NCBI GenBank assembly: GCA_017415715.1
Contig: JAFQFD010000012.1
Location: forward strand, 1 to 64,000
Direction: 5' to 3'
DNA length: 64,000 bases
From: Bacteroidales bacterium
Lineage (GTDB): Bacteria > Bacteroidota > Bacteroidia > Bacteroidales > UBA932
The notes below the pieces were generated by a model. It was given only the letters and a program-made list of their open reading frames with translations, made no database searches and was not told the origin of the DNA. Position 1 is the first letter of the stretch. Every line of letters begins with the position of its first letter. Below, piece by piece: positions 1 to 10,500 of this stretch. A program made the position numbers and the translations under genes.

Positions 1-3000
1 CCTGGAGTAAGAGGAGTCTTACGTCTTGTGTCGACTTCCGGGTCATAGCCTGAATATTTAGTGAGGCAGAAGAGGTTGGTACCTGTTACGTATACGCGGA
101 GCTTCTGCATCTTGATCTTCATTGTCCACTTCTGTGGGAGGGTGTATCCGATAGTTGCAGACTGGAGGCGGAGGAACGAGCCGTCCTCGACTGCCCAGTC
201 AGAGAAGATCGCCTTGTTTACACCTGGGTTCCACATTGTAGTGCCTGCATTCACTTCTGCGAGACGGTCAGCATCTGTAATCTCCTCACCTGTTGCCCAA
301 TCGATGTTGGTCCAACGGTTCTCCACGTTCATAGAAGAGAGGAGGTTACGGTTAGAATACTTACGTGAGTGGCTGAACTCGATCTTGTTGGCATTGTAGA
401 TATTGTTGCCGAAGACATAGTTGAAGTTAGCCGAGAAGTCAAATCCGTAGAGGTAACCTGAAAGGTTGAAACCACCTACTCCGAGAGGCTGTGCATTGCC
501 GATGATGGTCTTGTCATCAACAGTGATCTTGCCGTCACCGTTCATGTCCTTGAGCTTCATCGCACCTGGGCGGAAGAACTCCTTGCCAAGAATGTCAGAA
601 GCATCCACGGTACCTTCATTTGCCACCCATGACGAGCCGTCATGAGTAAACTCATCAACAGAGTAGCGTCCGTCAGAAACATATCCGTACATGTCTCCGA
701 GAGGACGACCTACTGTAACTACATAGTCAGGACCGATCTCAGTCGATGCCCACTCTGATGTAGCCTCGATCTTCTCAAGACCTCCAAGGCTTGTGACCTT
801 GTTCTCGTTCAAGCTGATGTTTCCGCCGAGGGTGAGTCCGAAGTTCTTCTTCTCGAAGATCACGAAGTTCACTGAAGCCTCGAAACCGCGGTTCTGAACC
901 GATCCGAGGTTGCGGTACTGGTAGTCATAACCCGAACCTGCAACAGGGAACTGGATGAGGAGGTCGTTTGTAGTGTTATGATAAACCTCGAACGATCCGT
1001 TGATGCGGCTGTTGAGGAATGCATAGTCGAGACCGATGTTGTGAGAAACTGTAGTCTCCCAAGTAAGGTCTGGATTTGGCATGATAGACTTTCCACCTAC
1101 TGTAGTGGTTCCCCACCATGTGTTGCCCATCGAGATCCACTGGGTCTGGTTGGCCTGGAAGAGGAGAGATGACACATTCGAAGGAATGTTGTTGTTACCT
1201 GCAGTACCGTAGCTGTAGCGGAGCTTGAGGTTGTTGAGCCATGTTGCATCCTCGAGGAAGTGCTCGTTGGAGATTGTCCATGATGCAGCGGCTGAAGGGA
1301 AGATGCCCCACTGGTTGCCCTTCTCGAACTTTGACGAACCGTCGGCACGTACTGTTGCAGAAACTGCATATCTGCCGTCGTAGTCATAGTTTGCTCTTCC
1401 GAAGAATGAGAGGAGCTGGTCGTTAGGATTGTAGAAGTTGTTTGAAGCCACCGGAGTACCTGAAGCCATGAAGTTCCAGGCCATCTGTGAATCAAAGAAT
1501 GTAGGGAGTCCCTCTATTGTAGATGAGAGAGTGTTTGACTTGGTAAGAATATACTCCTGACCGAGGAGGATGTCAAGCTTATGCTTGTCATTTGTGAACA
1601 CCTCACCGAAGTTATAGTTTATAGTATTGGTTGTACGATACTTTGTGCGGAACGCATTCTTATACTGAGTTGCAGGCTGACCCTTGATGGTCGCTGTGTT
1701 GCCCACATAGTATGTAGTAAGACCGTAGAAACGGTTGTCTTCCTGTGAGTAGTCATCGATACCTCCCTCTACCTTGAGGTTGAGGTTCTTGATGATATGC
1801 CATGTCACAGCACCGTTGAGAGTCCAGTTCTTACGGATCCTCTTGTTGTCATTGTCTGACACTGAAAGGAGAGGCGGAGCGTTGTCGCCATAGTCCTCAG
1901 CAAGGTCAGAGTCAGTTGCCACACCCGTGATAGGGAACGGAGTATACTGAACCGCATGCTTCAGACGACCGTTGCTAGAAGTCGAACCACCGTCATTCAT
2001 TGAATTGGCACCTGCGCCCATCACCTCTGTGCGCGAGTATCTTGCATTGATATCGACAGTGATCTGCTTGATAGGCTTGTACTGGGTCTTGAAGTTGAGG
2101 TTGTCTCTCTTGTAGTCTGAACCCATCATGATGGCCTTGTCACCTACGTGAGCGTAGCTTGCAGTCCACTTGACCTTGTCGCCCGAACCTGAAACGGAAA
2201 TGTTCTGGTTGAATGTAGTGCCGACGTTGCCGAACACCTTCTTCACCCAGTCATTCTTGTCCACGTTCTTGTAGAGATCCATATCCTCGAATACGCCGAA
2301 GTTAGAGACGAATCTGTCCTCAACCTCGTCACGAAGGACTGCGAGCTCATACTGGTTGCGTACGAAGTCATATGAAGAACCAGTCTCGATCGCATCAGCA
2401 TTAGCCATCTTCTTCTGTCCCCAATAAGCGTTGTAGCTTACTGAGATCTTGCCTGCAGCACCGGACTTTGTAGTAACGAGAACTACACCGTTTGCACCAC
2501 GTGAACCGTAGATCGCTGTCGAGAACGCATCCTTGAGGACGTCGATAGACTGAATGTCGGAAGCAGGGATGTCAGAAATGCTTTCCACTGGGAAACCGTC
2601 CACGATGTAGAGAGGAGAAGCGTCCTGAGTGATGGAACCGCCACCACGGACACGGATTTTGATCTCGGCATCAGGGTCACCCTCAGTAGTGGTAACCTGC
2701 ACACCGGCCATCTTACCTGTGAGGGCCTCGCCTACAGAAGCAACCGGCACCTGCACGAGGGCTTCGCTGCCTACTGAAGTCACTGAACCCATCAGGTCGC
2801 GACGCTTTACTGTTGCATAACCGATGACCACTGTCTCGTCGAGGAAGTTTGCATCCTCTTCGAGGACAACATTGATGGTCGTGTTGTTTCCGATCACGAC
2901 TTCCTTTGTTGCCAGTCCGATCATCGAGAAGACGAGAGTCTTGCCCTTTGCATCAGGGACATTGATGACATAGTCACCGTCAACACCCGTCGAAACACCT

Positions 3001-3152
3001 AAAGTTGTGCCGTCCACGAAAACGGATACGCCTATCAGCGGTTCACCGTTAACGTCTGACACGACACCCCTGATCTCCTGAGCGTTTGCCACAAATGCTG
3101 TGGCAAGCAGTCCTAAGATCAGCAGAGAAATCCTGTAAGTCAGATTTTTCAT
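1..3152 (-). CDS. SusC-like TonB-dependent outer-membrane transporter (3' end cut by window edge)
   Basis: Outer-membrane porin-like receptor that imports oligosaccharides with a SusD lipoprotein, powered by TonB. I translated the minus strand from an ATG at 3152; the frame stays open to base 1. The protein begins MKNLTYRISLLILGLLATAF, a signal peptide ending at ANA-QE, followed by a carboxypeptidase-regulatory-like beta domain (about residues 25-105; IRGVVSDVNGEPLIGVSV) and a plug domain with the SusC hallmarks DPDAEIKIRVRGGGSI and YGSRGANGVVLVTTK. The rest is barrel, reaching the late family motif SGYDPEVDTRRKTPLTPG at the window edge, so only a short C-terminal piece is missing. It follows the pectin genes after 138 bp, which suggests its own promoter or processing; a susD gene is expected just outside the window. 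The substrate, pectic oligosaccharide, is inferred from neighbours. Confidence 0.93.
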   Translation of the reverse strand, partial: MKNLTYRISLLILGLLATAFVANAQEIRGVVSDVNGEPLIGVSVFVDGTTLGVSTGVDGDYVINVPDAKGKTLVFSMIGLATKEVVIGNNTTINVVLEEDANFLDETVVIGYATVKRRDLMGSVTSVGSEALVQVPVASVGEALTGKMAGVQVTTTEGDPDAEIKIRVRGGGSITQDASPLYIVDGFPVESISDIPASDIQSIDVLKDAFSTAIYGSRGANGVVLVTTKSGAAGKISVSYNAYWGQKKMANADAIETGSSYDFVRNQYELAVLRDEVEDRFVSNFGVFEDMDLYKNVDKNDWVKKVFGNVGTTFNQNISVSGSGDKVKWTASYAHVGDKAIMMGSDYKRDNLNFKTQYKPIKQITVDINARYSRTEVMGAGANSMNDGGSTSSNGRLKHAVQYTPFPITGVATDSDLAEDYGDNAPPLLSVSDNDNKRIRKNWTLNGAVTWHIIKNLNLKVEGGIDDYSQEDNRFYGLTTYYVGNTATIKGQPATQYKNAFRTKYRTTNTINYNFGEVFTNDKHKLDILLGQEYILTKSNTLSSTIEGLPTFFDSQMAWNFMASGTPVASNNFYNPNDQLLSFFGRANYDYDGRYAVSATVRADGSSKFEKGNQWGIFPSAAASWTISNEHFLEDATWLNNLKLRYSYGTAGNNNIPSNVSSLLFQANQTQWISMGNTWWGTTTVGGKSIMPNPDLTWETTVSHNIGLDYAFLNSRINGSFEVYHNTTNDLLIQFPVAGSGYDYQYRNLGSVQNRGFEASVNFVIFEKKNFGLTLGGNISLNENKVTSLGGLEKIEATSEWASTEIGPDYVVTVGRPLGDMYGYVSDGRYSVDEFTHDGSSWVANEGTVDASDILGKEFFRPGAMKLKDMNGDGKITVDDKTIIGNAQPLGVGGFNLSGYLYGFDFSANFNYVFGNNIYNANKIEFSHSRKYSNRNLLSSMNVENRWTNIDWATGEEITDADRLAEVNAGTTMWNPGVNKAIFSDWAVEDGSFLRLQSATIGYTLPQKWTMKIKMQKLRVYVTGTNLFCLTKYSGYDPEVDTRRKTPLTP

Positions 3153-3201
3153 AAATGAACTTTTTTGGTTTTTATTAGTTGTTAGTGAATATTCGATATT
3201 G

Positions 3202-3209
3202 CGAATTTA
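3202..3209 (-). promoter_or_regulatory. possible -7 box for the SusC gene
   Basis: The minus strand reads TAAATTCG, one mismatch from the Bacteroidetes -7 consensus TAnnTTTG, 49 bases upstream of the ATG. No clear -33 TTTG is visible. It lies in the 138-bp gap between the pectate lyase and SusC, the largest gap in the cluster. Confidence 0.3.
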
Positions 3210-3290
3210 CCTAATCGTACGCAAGGGGCAAGTGAAATTTTATCGCATTATATGTATTTTTTAACACCACTCACGCACTCAGGCACGCAA

Positions 3291-5141
3291 CTAGGATATT
3301 TTCTTATAGGTTCCACCTGCATTCTGTCCCTCGACGATGTCTTTGACAAGGTAGTGGAGGTACATTTCCAGGTTGGTATATCGTCCATACGAATCCAGGG
3401 ACTTGGCGTTTCCATCGGAAGCGTCAGACTTATTGAGGCCGAACTGATCCTCGAACCAGTCCGGCATTCCGTCTCCGTCCGAGTCCTTGACATTGGCAAT
3501 TTCTGCCGGTGTAGCCTCATATGCAGGCCAGCCGCCGACAGCACTCTGAGTGTCGATGATGCCGTTCTTCGAGCCGTTGCCTCCGTCAGTGAATGTAGCC
3601 TTTCCCGTCTTTGCATCAGTGCATGCACGCTCGTCGACAGAGTCCCTCGAGAGGGACGCTCCTCCATATGCAAGAATACGCTCGAAAGCCGTCTCAGCGG
3701 TATGCGTCGTGGTGTAAACCGTTTCAGATGACGGTCCATATAGCGGCTGTACGGAGGACAGAAGCTTCGACGCATCAGGCGGTGTATTTGTCTTATGGTC
3801 ATGCCAATAGATGCCGATTGAATTGTCCCCGGTTATATCCGAGTGTTTAGTGTGAACATTACCCGACAGGTACAGCATAGGATAACCGTAGTCGGTCTTT
3901 GACGAAGTGTATATTCCGTTGGCGTCAAGGAAATATTTCCTGTCCTTTGATGCAGGACCAGGCTTATAGTAGTTTCCGACCATATTGAACCATGCGCCTT
4001 CGCCGCCGTATGTCGAGTTGTCCCCCCAATTATATACCGCATTATTACGATAGTCCACATGTCCACGATGGGTACTCACATAGTTGCCATATACTTCAGG
4101 ATGATCGAAACGAGGGTTACGGCTTTTGTGATTTGCCAGAAGGTTATGATGGAAAGAAGCATTCTTTCCGCCCCAGATGCCGCCGTAGCCATGGCTGCCC
4201 TTGCCGTGAACAGAATTGCACAGGCTTTCAGTAAGTATGCACCACTGCATGGTGAAGTTCTTGTTGGCGTAGAACGAAGAGCACTCGTCCACAGACCACG
4301 ACATAGAGCAGTGATCGAGAATGATATCCTGGAAATATCTACCCCATATTGCATCACTCTCCTGCTTATTCTCATCTCCCATGCGGAAACGAACGAAACG
4401 GATTATGACATTGTTTGCCTTCATCTGAGTTGAGAATCCCTTGAGGCAGATGCCGTCACCTGGGGCTGTCTGTCCTGCTATGGTGACATCTCCATTGGCG
4501 ATATTGAGCTGAGTCTTGAGTTCTATGAGTCCCGCAACATCAAATACAATGGTCCTCGGGCCAGACTCAGCAAGAGCTGCGCGGAGCGAGCCTTCGCCAC
4601 TGTCTGCAAGCGTCGTGACATGTATCACCTTGCCTCCACGTCCGCCTGTCGTATACATTCCGCCGCCTTCTGCGCCAGGGAATGCAAGCGCCTGTCCATG
4701 CTGGTCTTCCGCTGCAGGGATCTTGAACTGAGCGTAATATTCAGAAGGTGTCGGTGTAGGACCTGGGCCTGGATCGGGACCTGGGGTCGATTCACCCAAG
4801 GTCGTGACAGAAAGGGCCTGTGAATAAGGAGAGTTCACTCCTCCTACAGAAACACGAACCTTGAACTGGTATGCAGTACCGGAAACCAGGTCATCATAAG
4901 TCAGAGAGGTTTCTTTTGTAGTCGTCTGACCTCCTGAAACAAGCGTTCCGTCAGATAGTTCCAGACGTCCCACATAATAGTCAGCATCAGCCGTCTCATC
5001 CCATGTGAATGTCAGGGTCGTATTGCCTGCATATGCTGCCTTGACACCTGTCGGAGCAGACACTTCTGTCGGCGTCACGGGGTCGTCAGGATGACAGGCC
5101 ACAAGGAGGGCCAGAAATAGTATGGGTAGTAATTTCTTCAT
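3291..5141 (-). CDS. FN3 + PL1 pectate lyase lipoprotein
   Basis: Predicted to cleave polygalacturonate by beta-elimination at the cell surface or in the periplasm. The protein has 616 residues. A lipoprotein signal ends in LLVAC (Cys at about 16), then a fibronectin type III domain (about 28-115) and a Pro/Gly/Asp linker (GPDPGPGPTPTP), then a right-handed beta-helix PL1 domain (about 145-600) with the family signatures TTGGRGGKVIHVTTL, DHCSMSWSVDE and RNPRFDHP (near 343). Near the C-terminus DSDGDGMPDWFED looks like a calcium-binding thrombospondin-type repeat. The gene starts one base after the upstream GH105/PL1 stop, so the two are translationally close and co-transcribed. The PL1 domain is clearly paralogous to that of the neighbouring fusion protein, suggesting local duplication. 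Confidence 0.9.
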   Translation of the reverse strand: MKKLLPILFLALLVACHPDDPVTPTEVSAPTGVKAAYAGNTTLTFTWDETADADYYVGRLELSDGTLVSGGQTTTKETSLTYDDLVSGTAYQFKVRVSVGGVNSPYSQALSVTTLGESTPGPDPGPGPTPTPSEYYAQFKIPAAEDQHGQALAFPGAEGGGMYTTGGRGGKVIHVTTLADSGEGSLRAALAESGPRTIVFDVAGLIELKTQLNIANGDVTIAGQTAPGDGICLKGFSTQMKANNVIIRFVRFRMGDENKQESDAIWGRYFQDIILDHCSMSWSVDECSSFYANKNFTMQWCILTESLCNSVHGKGSHGYGGIWGGKNASFHHNLLANHKSRNPRFDHPEVYGNYVSTHRGHVDYRNNAVYNWGDNSTYGGEGAWFNMVGNYYKPGPASKDRKYFLDANGIYTSSKTDYGYPMLYLSGNVHTKHSDITGDNSIGIYWHDHKTNTPPDASKLLSSVQPLYGPSSETVYTTTHTAETAFERILAYGGASLSRDSVDERACTDAKTGKATFTDGGNGSKNGIIDTQSAVGGWPAYEATPAEIANVKDSDGDGMPDWFEDQFGLNKSDASDGNAKSLDSYGRYTNLEMYLHYLVKDIVEGQNAGGTYKKIS

Positions 5142-5142
5142 A

Positions 5143-7506
5143 TTATTTTACGTCGTTTTCTGAATCTATGATGCCTGGGAAGCCTGTGACTGAGCCGCGG
5201 TATGTCGCCTTGCCTTTCTTCACTTCCTTGACGATGCGTCTGTCGACAGCGTCGCGTTTCTTCGAGGCTCCTGCATGCTTGAGGATTTCCTTATATGCAT
5301 ATGGAGCATACTGGGACTTAGTAGATACACTGATAGGGAACGGTCTGGGTTGGCATTTCCAATAATAATGATGACTCATACTGGCTATCTTTGACTTGCT
5401 AGGCTTTCTGCCCTCATATCCGCCTTCTTCCACAGCACTTATATCATATTCATTACCATATGCGCAGAAGTTTCCAGGAGTCATGGAAGTAGTCTCCGAG
5501 GTGCTCATTTCAAGCCATTCTCCGTCAAGATTGCGAGTAGCAGGACCTGGACGGAAATAATTCTTTATCAGGTTGAACCAGCCTTCCTCTCCACCATAAA
5601 TAGCCTTCATGCCCCAGTTATAGACGACATTGTTCACAAAATCGACAGTTCCCCTGTTATGCAGAAGATCCGATCCATGGTAGAGTCGCGGATGATCGAA
5701 ACGAGGGTTGCGGCTGTTGTTATGAGCAAAGAGGTTATGATGGAAAGACACATTCCTGCCGCCCCAGATGCCGCCGTATCCATGCTGGCCTTTATGATGT
5801 ACAGACGAATTCAAGGCCTCAGAAATTATACACCACTGTACGGTCGCATCCCTGAAATTATAGAAAGACGCATTTTCATCGGTCGCCCAGCTGATAGAGC
5901 AGTGATCTATGATCACATTGCTGCAGTGTCTGGCACCCATAGCATCTGCTTCTACACCGTATTTTGTTCCCAATCTGACACGAAGATACCTGATTATGAC
6001 CTGGTCGGCTGTTATGAATACATTATGGTCTCTGAGAGTGATGCCCTTTCCTGGGGCTGTCTCGCCAAGTATGGAGAGATAAGGATTACGGATATTCAGC
6101 GGAGCGGTAAGATGGATGTCTCCGCTCACAGCAAAAGTCACTATTCTTGGTCCTTCGGCCTCGACGGCATGACGGAGAGTACCCTCCGAACCATCATCTG
6201 CAAGAGAAGTCACGACATACTCCTTGCCCCCACGGCCTCCGACGGTATATTTTCCGCAGCCCTCTGCTCCTTCAAAAGCTACAGGAAGATCACGCTCCGG
6301 AAAATAATCGATATTATGCCTTGCCTCCCACTCGAGCGAAGCCCAGATGAACGGGCCGACGCCCTTGCAGTCGTTCTCTATGATCGGCTCGCTGAGATAG
6401 TATTCGAAATCTCCCTTTCGCATCTGCTTACCGCCAAGACCTCCGACTGCGCAACAATCTGTCATAGAGATGGTTCCGTCTTCGTTCTCACGGATGAAGC
6501 GATCAATGAACTTCGGATAAAGACCAAGGATATATTCCTTGTGAGACTGATCTATATATCCCATCCTCAAGCCTTTGAGGAAGGCATATGTGAACATGAT
6601 CGAGCAGGTAGCCTCCTGATAGTTGCCCTCACGTTCCGGACAGTCAAGCACCTGATACCACATGCCAGTCTCCTTGTCTGCCCATTTCGGAAGAACTTCA
6701 AGGAAATAATTGAGCTGATCTATCAGTTCCTGCCTGCCTGGATGCTTTGCAGGAAGATAATCAAGCACTTCTACCAGCGCTACGGCATACCAGCCGTTCG
6801 CGCGTCCCCATGCATGCTCAGAAAGACCGGTCTGAGGATCGCACCAGAACATAGACTTGGACTCGTCCCACGCATGGCGGAAAAGGCCTGTAGCCGGGTC
6901 CAGAGTGTTCTTTGCACCTGCAGTGAACTGATGTACGATGTCTGCAAAGAGAGAGTCCTTCTGCTCTTTCGGAGCATATCTCTTTGTATACTCGGCATAG
7001 AACGGCAGGGCCATGTAGAAGCCGTCCAGCCATACCTGATGCGGATATATCTGCTTGTGCCAGAACTCTCCGGACTGAGTGCGAGGCTGGTCGTCGATCT
7101 GCTCGCGGATCATCCTCGTCACACGGCGATAGCGCTTGTCCTCGTCGCCATACATGTCATGAAGATCGAAGTATATGCGGGCAGGACAGATGTGGTCCAC
7201 ATTATAATTGGACTTCTTGTACTTATATACTTCACCCTTCTCTGTCGCCATGGTGTCAGCCCAGTCGCGGACATAATCCACGACCTCCGGGAGATCATAT
7301 CTCTTGGCCGCGTCAAGGAAGGACTTGAGCTCGAGTCCTGTCGTATAGTTCCACTTCCTTTCGCCGTTCCTGCCGTCCAGATATGTTGCATCTGGATTTC
7401 TCTTCATCTCTGACTCTATCATCCTTACCGAATAAGGAGTCTGTGCCATAAGACTCAACGCAGAAGTCACTGCGAGGAACAGCAATGTCAATTTCCTGTC
7501 AATCAT
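5143..7506 (-). CDS. GH105 unsaturated glucuronyl/galacturonyl hydrolase fused to PL1 pectate lyase
   Basis: A 787-residue two-enzyme protein with a signal peptide (ALSLMA-QT). Residues about 25-395 match GH105 (YteR-type), which removes the 4,5-unsaturated uronate from the non-reducing end of lyase products; HQVWLDGFYM (Asp near 160) and WGRANGW (near 234) are the expected active-site motifs. Residues about 409-787 are a PL1 pectate lyase (VGGRGGKEYVVTSL, DHCSISWATDE, RNPRFDHP). One chain can therefore make the unsaturated oligomer and remove its unsaturated end. The gene lies 5 bp downstream of the regulator gene and 1 bp before the second PL1 gene. Assignment of both domains is firm; exact linkage specificity is inferred. 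Confidence 0.9.
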   Translation of the reverse strand: MIDRKLTLLFLAVTSALSLMAQTPYSVRMIESEMKRNPDATYLDGRNGERKWNYTTGLELKSFLDAAKRYDLPEVVDYVRDWADTMATEKGEVYKYKKSNYNVDHICPARIYFDLHDMYGDEDKRYRRVTRMIREQIDDQPRTQSGEFWHKQIYPHQVWLDGFYMALPFYAEYTKRYAPKEQKDSLFADIVHQFTAGAKNTLDPATGLFRHAWDESKSMFWCDPQTGLSEHAWGRANGWYAVALVEVLDYLPAKHPGRQELIDQLNYFLEVLPKWADKETGMWYQVLDCPEREGNYQEATCSIMFTYAFLKGLRMGYIDQSHKEYILGLYPKFIDRFIRENEDGTISMTDCCAVGGLGGKQMRKGDFEYYLSEPIIENDCKGVGPFIWASLEWEARHNIDYFPERDLPVAFEGAEGCGKYTVGGRGGKEYVVTSLADDGSEGTLRHAVEAEGPRIVTFAVSGDIHLTAPLNIRNPYLSILGETAPGKGITLRDHNVFITADQVIIRYLRVRLGTKYGVEADAMGARHCSNVIIDHCSISWATDENASFYNFRDATVQWCIISEALNSSVHHKGQHGYGGIWGGRNVSFHHNLFAHNNSRNPRFDHPRLYHGSDLLHNRGTVDFVNNVVYNWGMKAIYGGEEGWFNLIKNYFRPGPATRNLDGEWLEMSTSETTSMTPGNFCAYGNEYDISAVEEGGYEGRKPSKSKIASMSHHYYWKCQPRPFPISVSTKSQYAPYAYKEILKHAGASKKRDAVDRRIVKEVKKGKATYRGSVTGFPGIIDSENDVK

Positions 7507-7511
7507 ATAGT

Positions 7512-10500
7512 TTAAGAGTTTTTATTCTGTTTTATGTAGTCTGCCGGAGACATGCCGTAATGCTTCTTGAAGCATCTGCTGAAATATCCAGGATCCGAGA
7601 ATCCCACCTTGTATGATGTCTCAGAAACAGAATATTGTCCGCTCTTGAGATAGAACTTCGCCTTCTCCATCCTGAAGTCCTGGATAAGTTCGACAGGTGA
7701 CTTGCCCGTAAGTCCCTTGATCTTGTTATACATGGAAGTTCGACCCATTCCGACGTATGTCGCAAGCTGCTCTACAGTCACGTCAGGGTCGGCTACGTTC
7801 TCCTCCAGCCATGTCATGACCTTCTTGATGAGTTGCTCGTCCCTGTCTGTGATAACGATCTCCTCAGGCGAGATCTCCACCTTGCCAGGCTTCCTGATGA
7901 CCTCCTTCCTGCGCTCGAAGATGTTGTCTATGCGGGCCTTGAGAAGTTCCATAGAGAAAGGCTTGGCGATATAACCGTCTGCTCCGTATTTCATAGCCCT
8001 TACATGGGTGTCATCTTCATGCTTCGCCGTAATCATCACTATCGGTATGTGACTGGTATTAAAATCATTACGCAACGCCTCAATAAGTTCCATACCATCC
8101 ATCTCTGGCATCATGAGGTCGGTTATCACGATGTCAGGCATCCAGCCTTCCGCGATCACCTGCAGAGCCTCGCGGCCGTTGCCTGCGTCGCGCACATCAT
8201 ACTGCGAACTGAGATTATTATATATGTATACGCGCAGCTCGGCATTGTCCTCTACCACGAGCACCTTCCTTGCATCCACAGGGCAGGTCGACTCGACCTT
8301 GTACTTGCTCACTCCGTATGCCTCGGACTGCTGTTCGCATCCTACCGGCAGACGTACGAAGAACTTCGAACCCACGCCCTTCTCGCTCTCGACATAGATC
8401 TCGCCTCCATGTATTTCGGCGATCTCCTTGCAGAATGACAGACCTATGCCGCTGCTGGCCATACCCCTGAATGCGGTCGTCGATCCCTTTGTAAAAGGTT
8501 CGAATATAGCTTTCTGATTTTCCTTGGCAATACCTATTCCATTGTCCTTCACCATGATGCGAAACTCGTCATCACCCTCTCTATAGAGGACTCCGACCTC
8601 TAGCTTTCCGCCGTCGGAAGTATATTTGAAGGCATTGGAGAGCAGATTATACACAAGAGCCTCAAGACGGATGGAGTCTCCCCATACCATGAGGCTGTCC
8701 ACCGACTTGATGATGCGCATCTCCATCTGCCTCTCCACTGACATATCACGGAAATCGTCATATACTCCCTGAACGAGCTTGACCACATCGAACATGCTGA
8801 CATTCAGTCTCATCTGACCATCAACGAGAGACCTTGTATCAAGCAGCTGATTGACCAGGGTGAGCATCCTCTTGGCATTCTTCTTGACGATGTTCACGCT
8901 GTATTCCTGCTGAGATCCGTCTTCGGTATTCTTGCTGATCTCATCGATGCCCCCGATGATCAAGGTAAGAGGCGTACGGAGCTCGTGCGAGACATTGGTG
9001 AAGAACCTCATCTTGATGTCCGAGAGACCCTGCTCCAGCTTTGCCGCACTTCTGATCTTGAATGAAGTCAGCAGTATGCGCGCCACGACAAGTATCAGCG
9101 CCAATGCAAGAAGCACATAAATTATCCTGGCGTATATCGAATTCCATATCGACGGCTTCACCTGGACCGGAATGCTGACATAGTCCTTCACAATGAAGGT
9201 ATAGTTTCCCGGAGGGATGCGCGAATATGTGACCCTGTTGGTTCCTGCGCTGGAAATCCATGACTTGTCATACCCCTCAAGCATATACATGAACGACTTC
9301 TCTCCCCTTTCGCTGAAGTCAAGCGAAGCGAAGTCTATCCTGAAGAAAGAGCAGTCGTGAGGAATGACTATGACGTCATCGAAAGGAGTACGCTTTCCGT
9401 CGACACTCAGACCGGAAATCACGATGCGGCTGCTGGCGGAGTCACCGGCAAACAGTGCAGGATCAATCCTGTAGACATTGTCATATGTTCCAAACAGGAC
9501 CGTTCCGTCCTCCAGGGCAAGGCATGTAGCCTCGCTGTAAGCGGCAGAACCGACTCCGTCATAAGTATTATAGTTCCTTACTTTCGACGTACGAGGGTCA
9601 TAGGCAGAAAGTCCGGCCTCTGTCGCGATCCATATCACACCTTCCGAGTCTTCGACTGCGGAATGTATGATATTGCTCGCAAGGCCCTCTTCTGTGCTGA
9701 CGATTTCGAAGCGCGGCTCGTCGTTCTCGAAATAGAGTCTGTTGAGTCCTCCTCCGAATGTACAGAGCCATGTGTTGTCCTTGCTGTCTGTGAAAATGTG
9801 GATTATGTCATTGTTGCCGAGGGAGTTCCTGTCACCGGGAATCTTCTGTATCAGATTGAATTCCGTGAGTTCGGGGTTGTCATTAGGAGTAAAGATTATA
9901 AGACCTCCGACCGTCGCGACAAGCATCTGGCCGTCTGGCATGCAATGCAGATATCGGACTCTGTCGCCGACTTCCTGTGGATAGTCAGGGAAATTGTTCC
10001 TTACCGTGATGAACTTGTCTCCGTCAGGATCAGGAAGCATAGAGAGAGCCCCACCATATGTTCCAACCCATATGCGGCCATCCTTGTCCTGTTCTATGGA
10101 ATATATGTTGTTGGAACTCAGGGCATCAGGATTATGGGCATCCCTTGTGAAACGGGTCGTCACATAGTCCTTGCCGTCCGGCTTCATGCGAATGAGGCCG
10201 TCACCCTTGGTGCCGAGCCATATGTTGCCCCTGTCATCTTCGAATATCGAATATATGACACCGACATCACCTGTCTTCGCATCAGGGAATCGCCTGCATG
10301 ACGACAGGTCTGGAGAATATCTGTAGAGTTCGCGGCTCTTGGTCGCAACCCATACATATCCGTTACTGTCCTTTGTCATAGCACGGACCTCTGACGATGA
10401 CATTTCATCGTCAGAACGTGTTGGAGGCACGATCACATCGATCTTCGGCGATATGACGGTCACTCTTTCAAGTCCCCTTCCGACAGTTGACATCCAGAGG

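Noticed and set aside
5659-7413. A 584-codon open frame on the plus strand
   Set aside because: It is antisense to the GH105/PL1 gene, has no signal, domain or promoter, and its sequence looks like a back-translation shadow.
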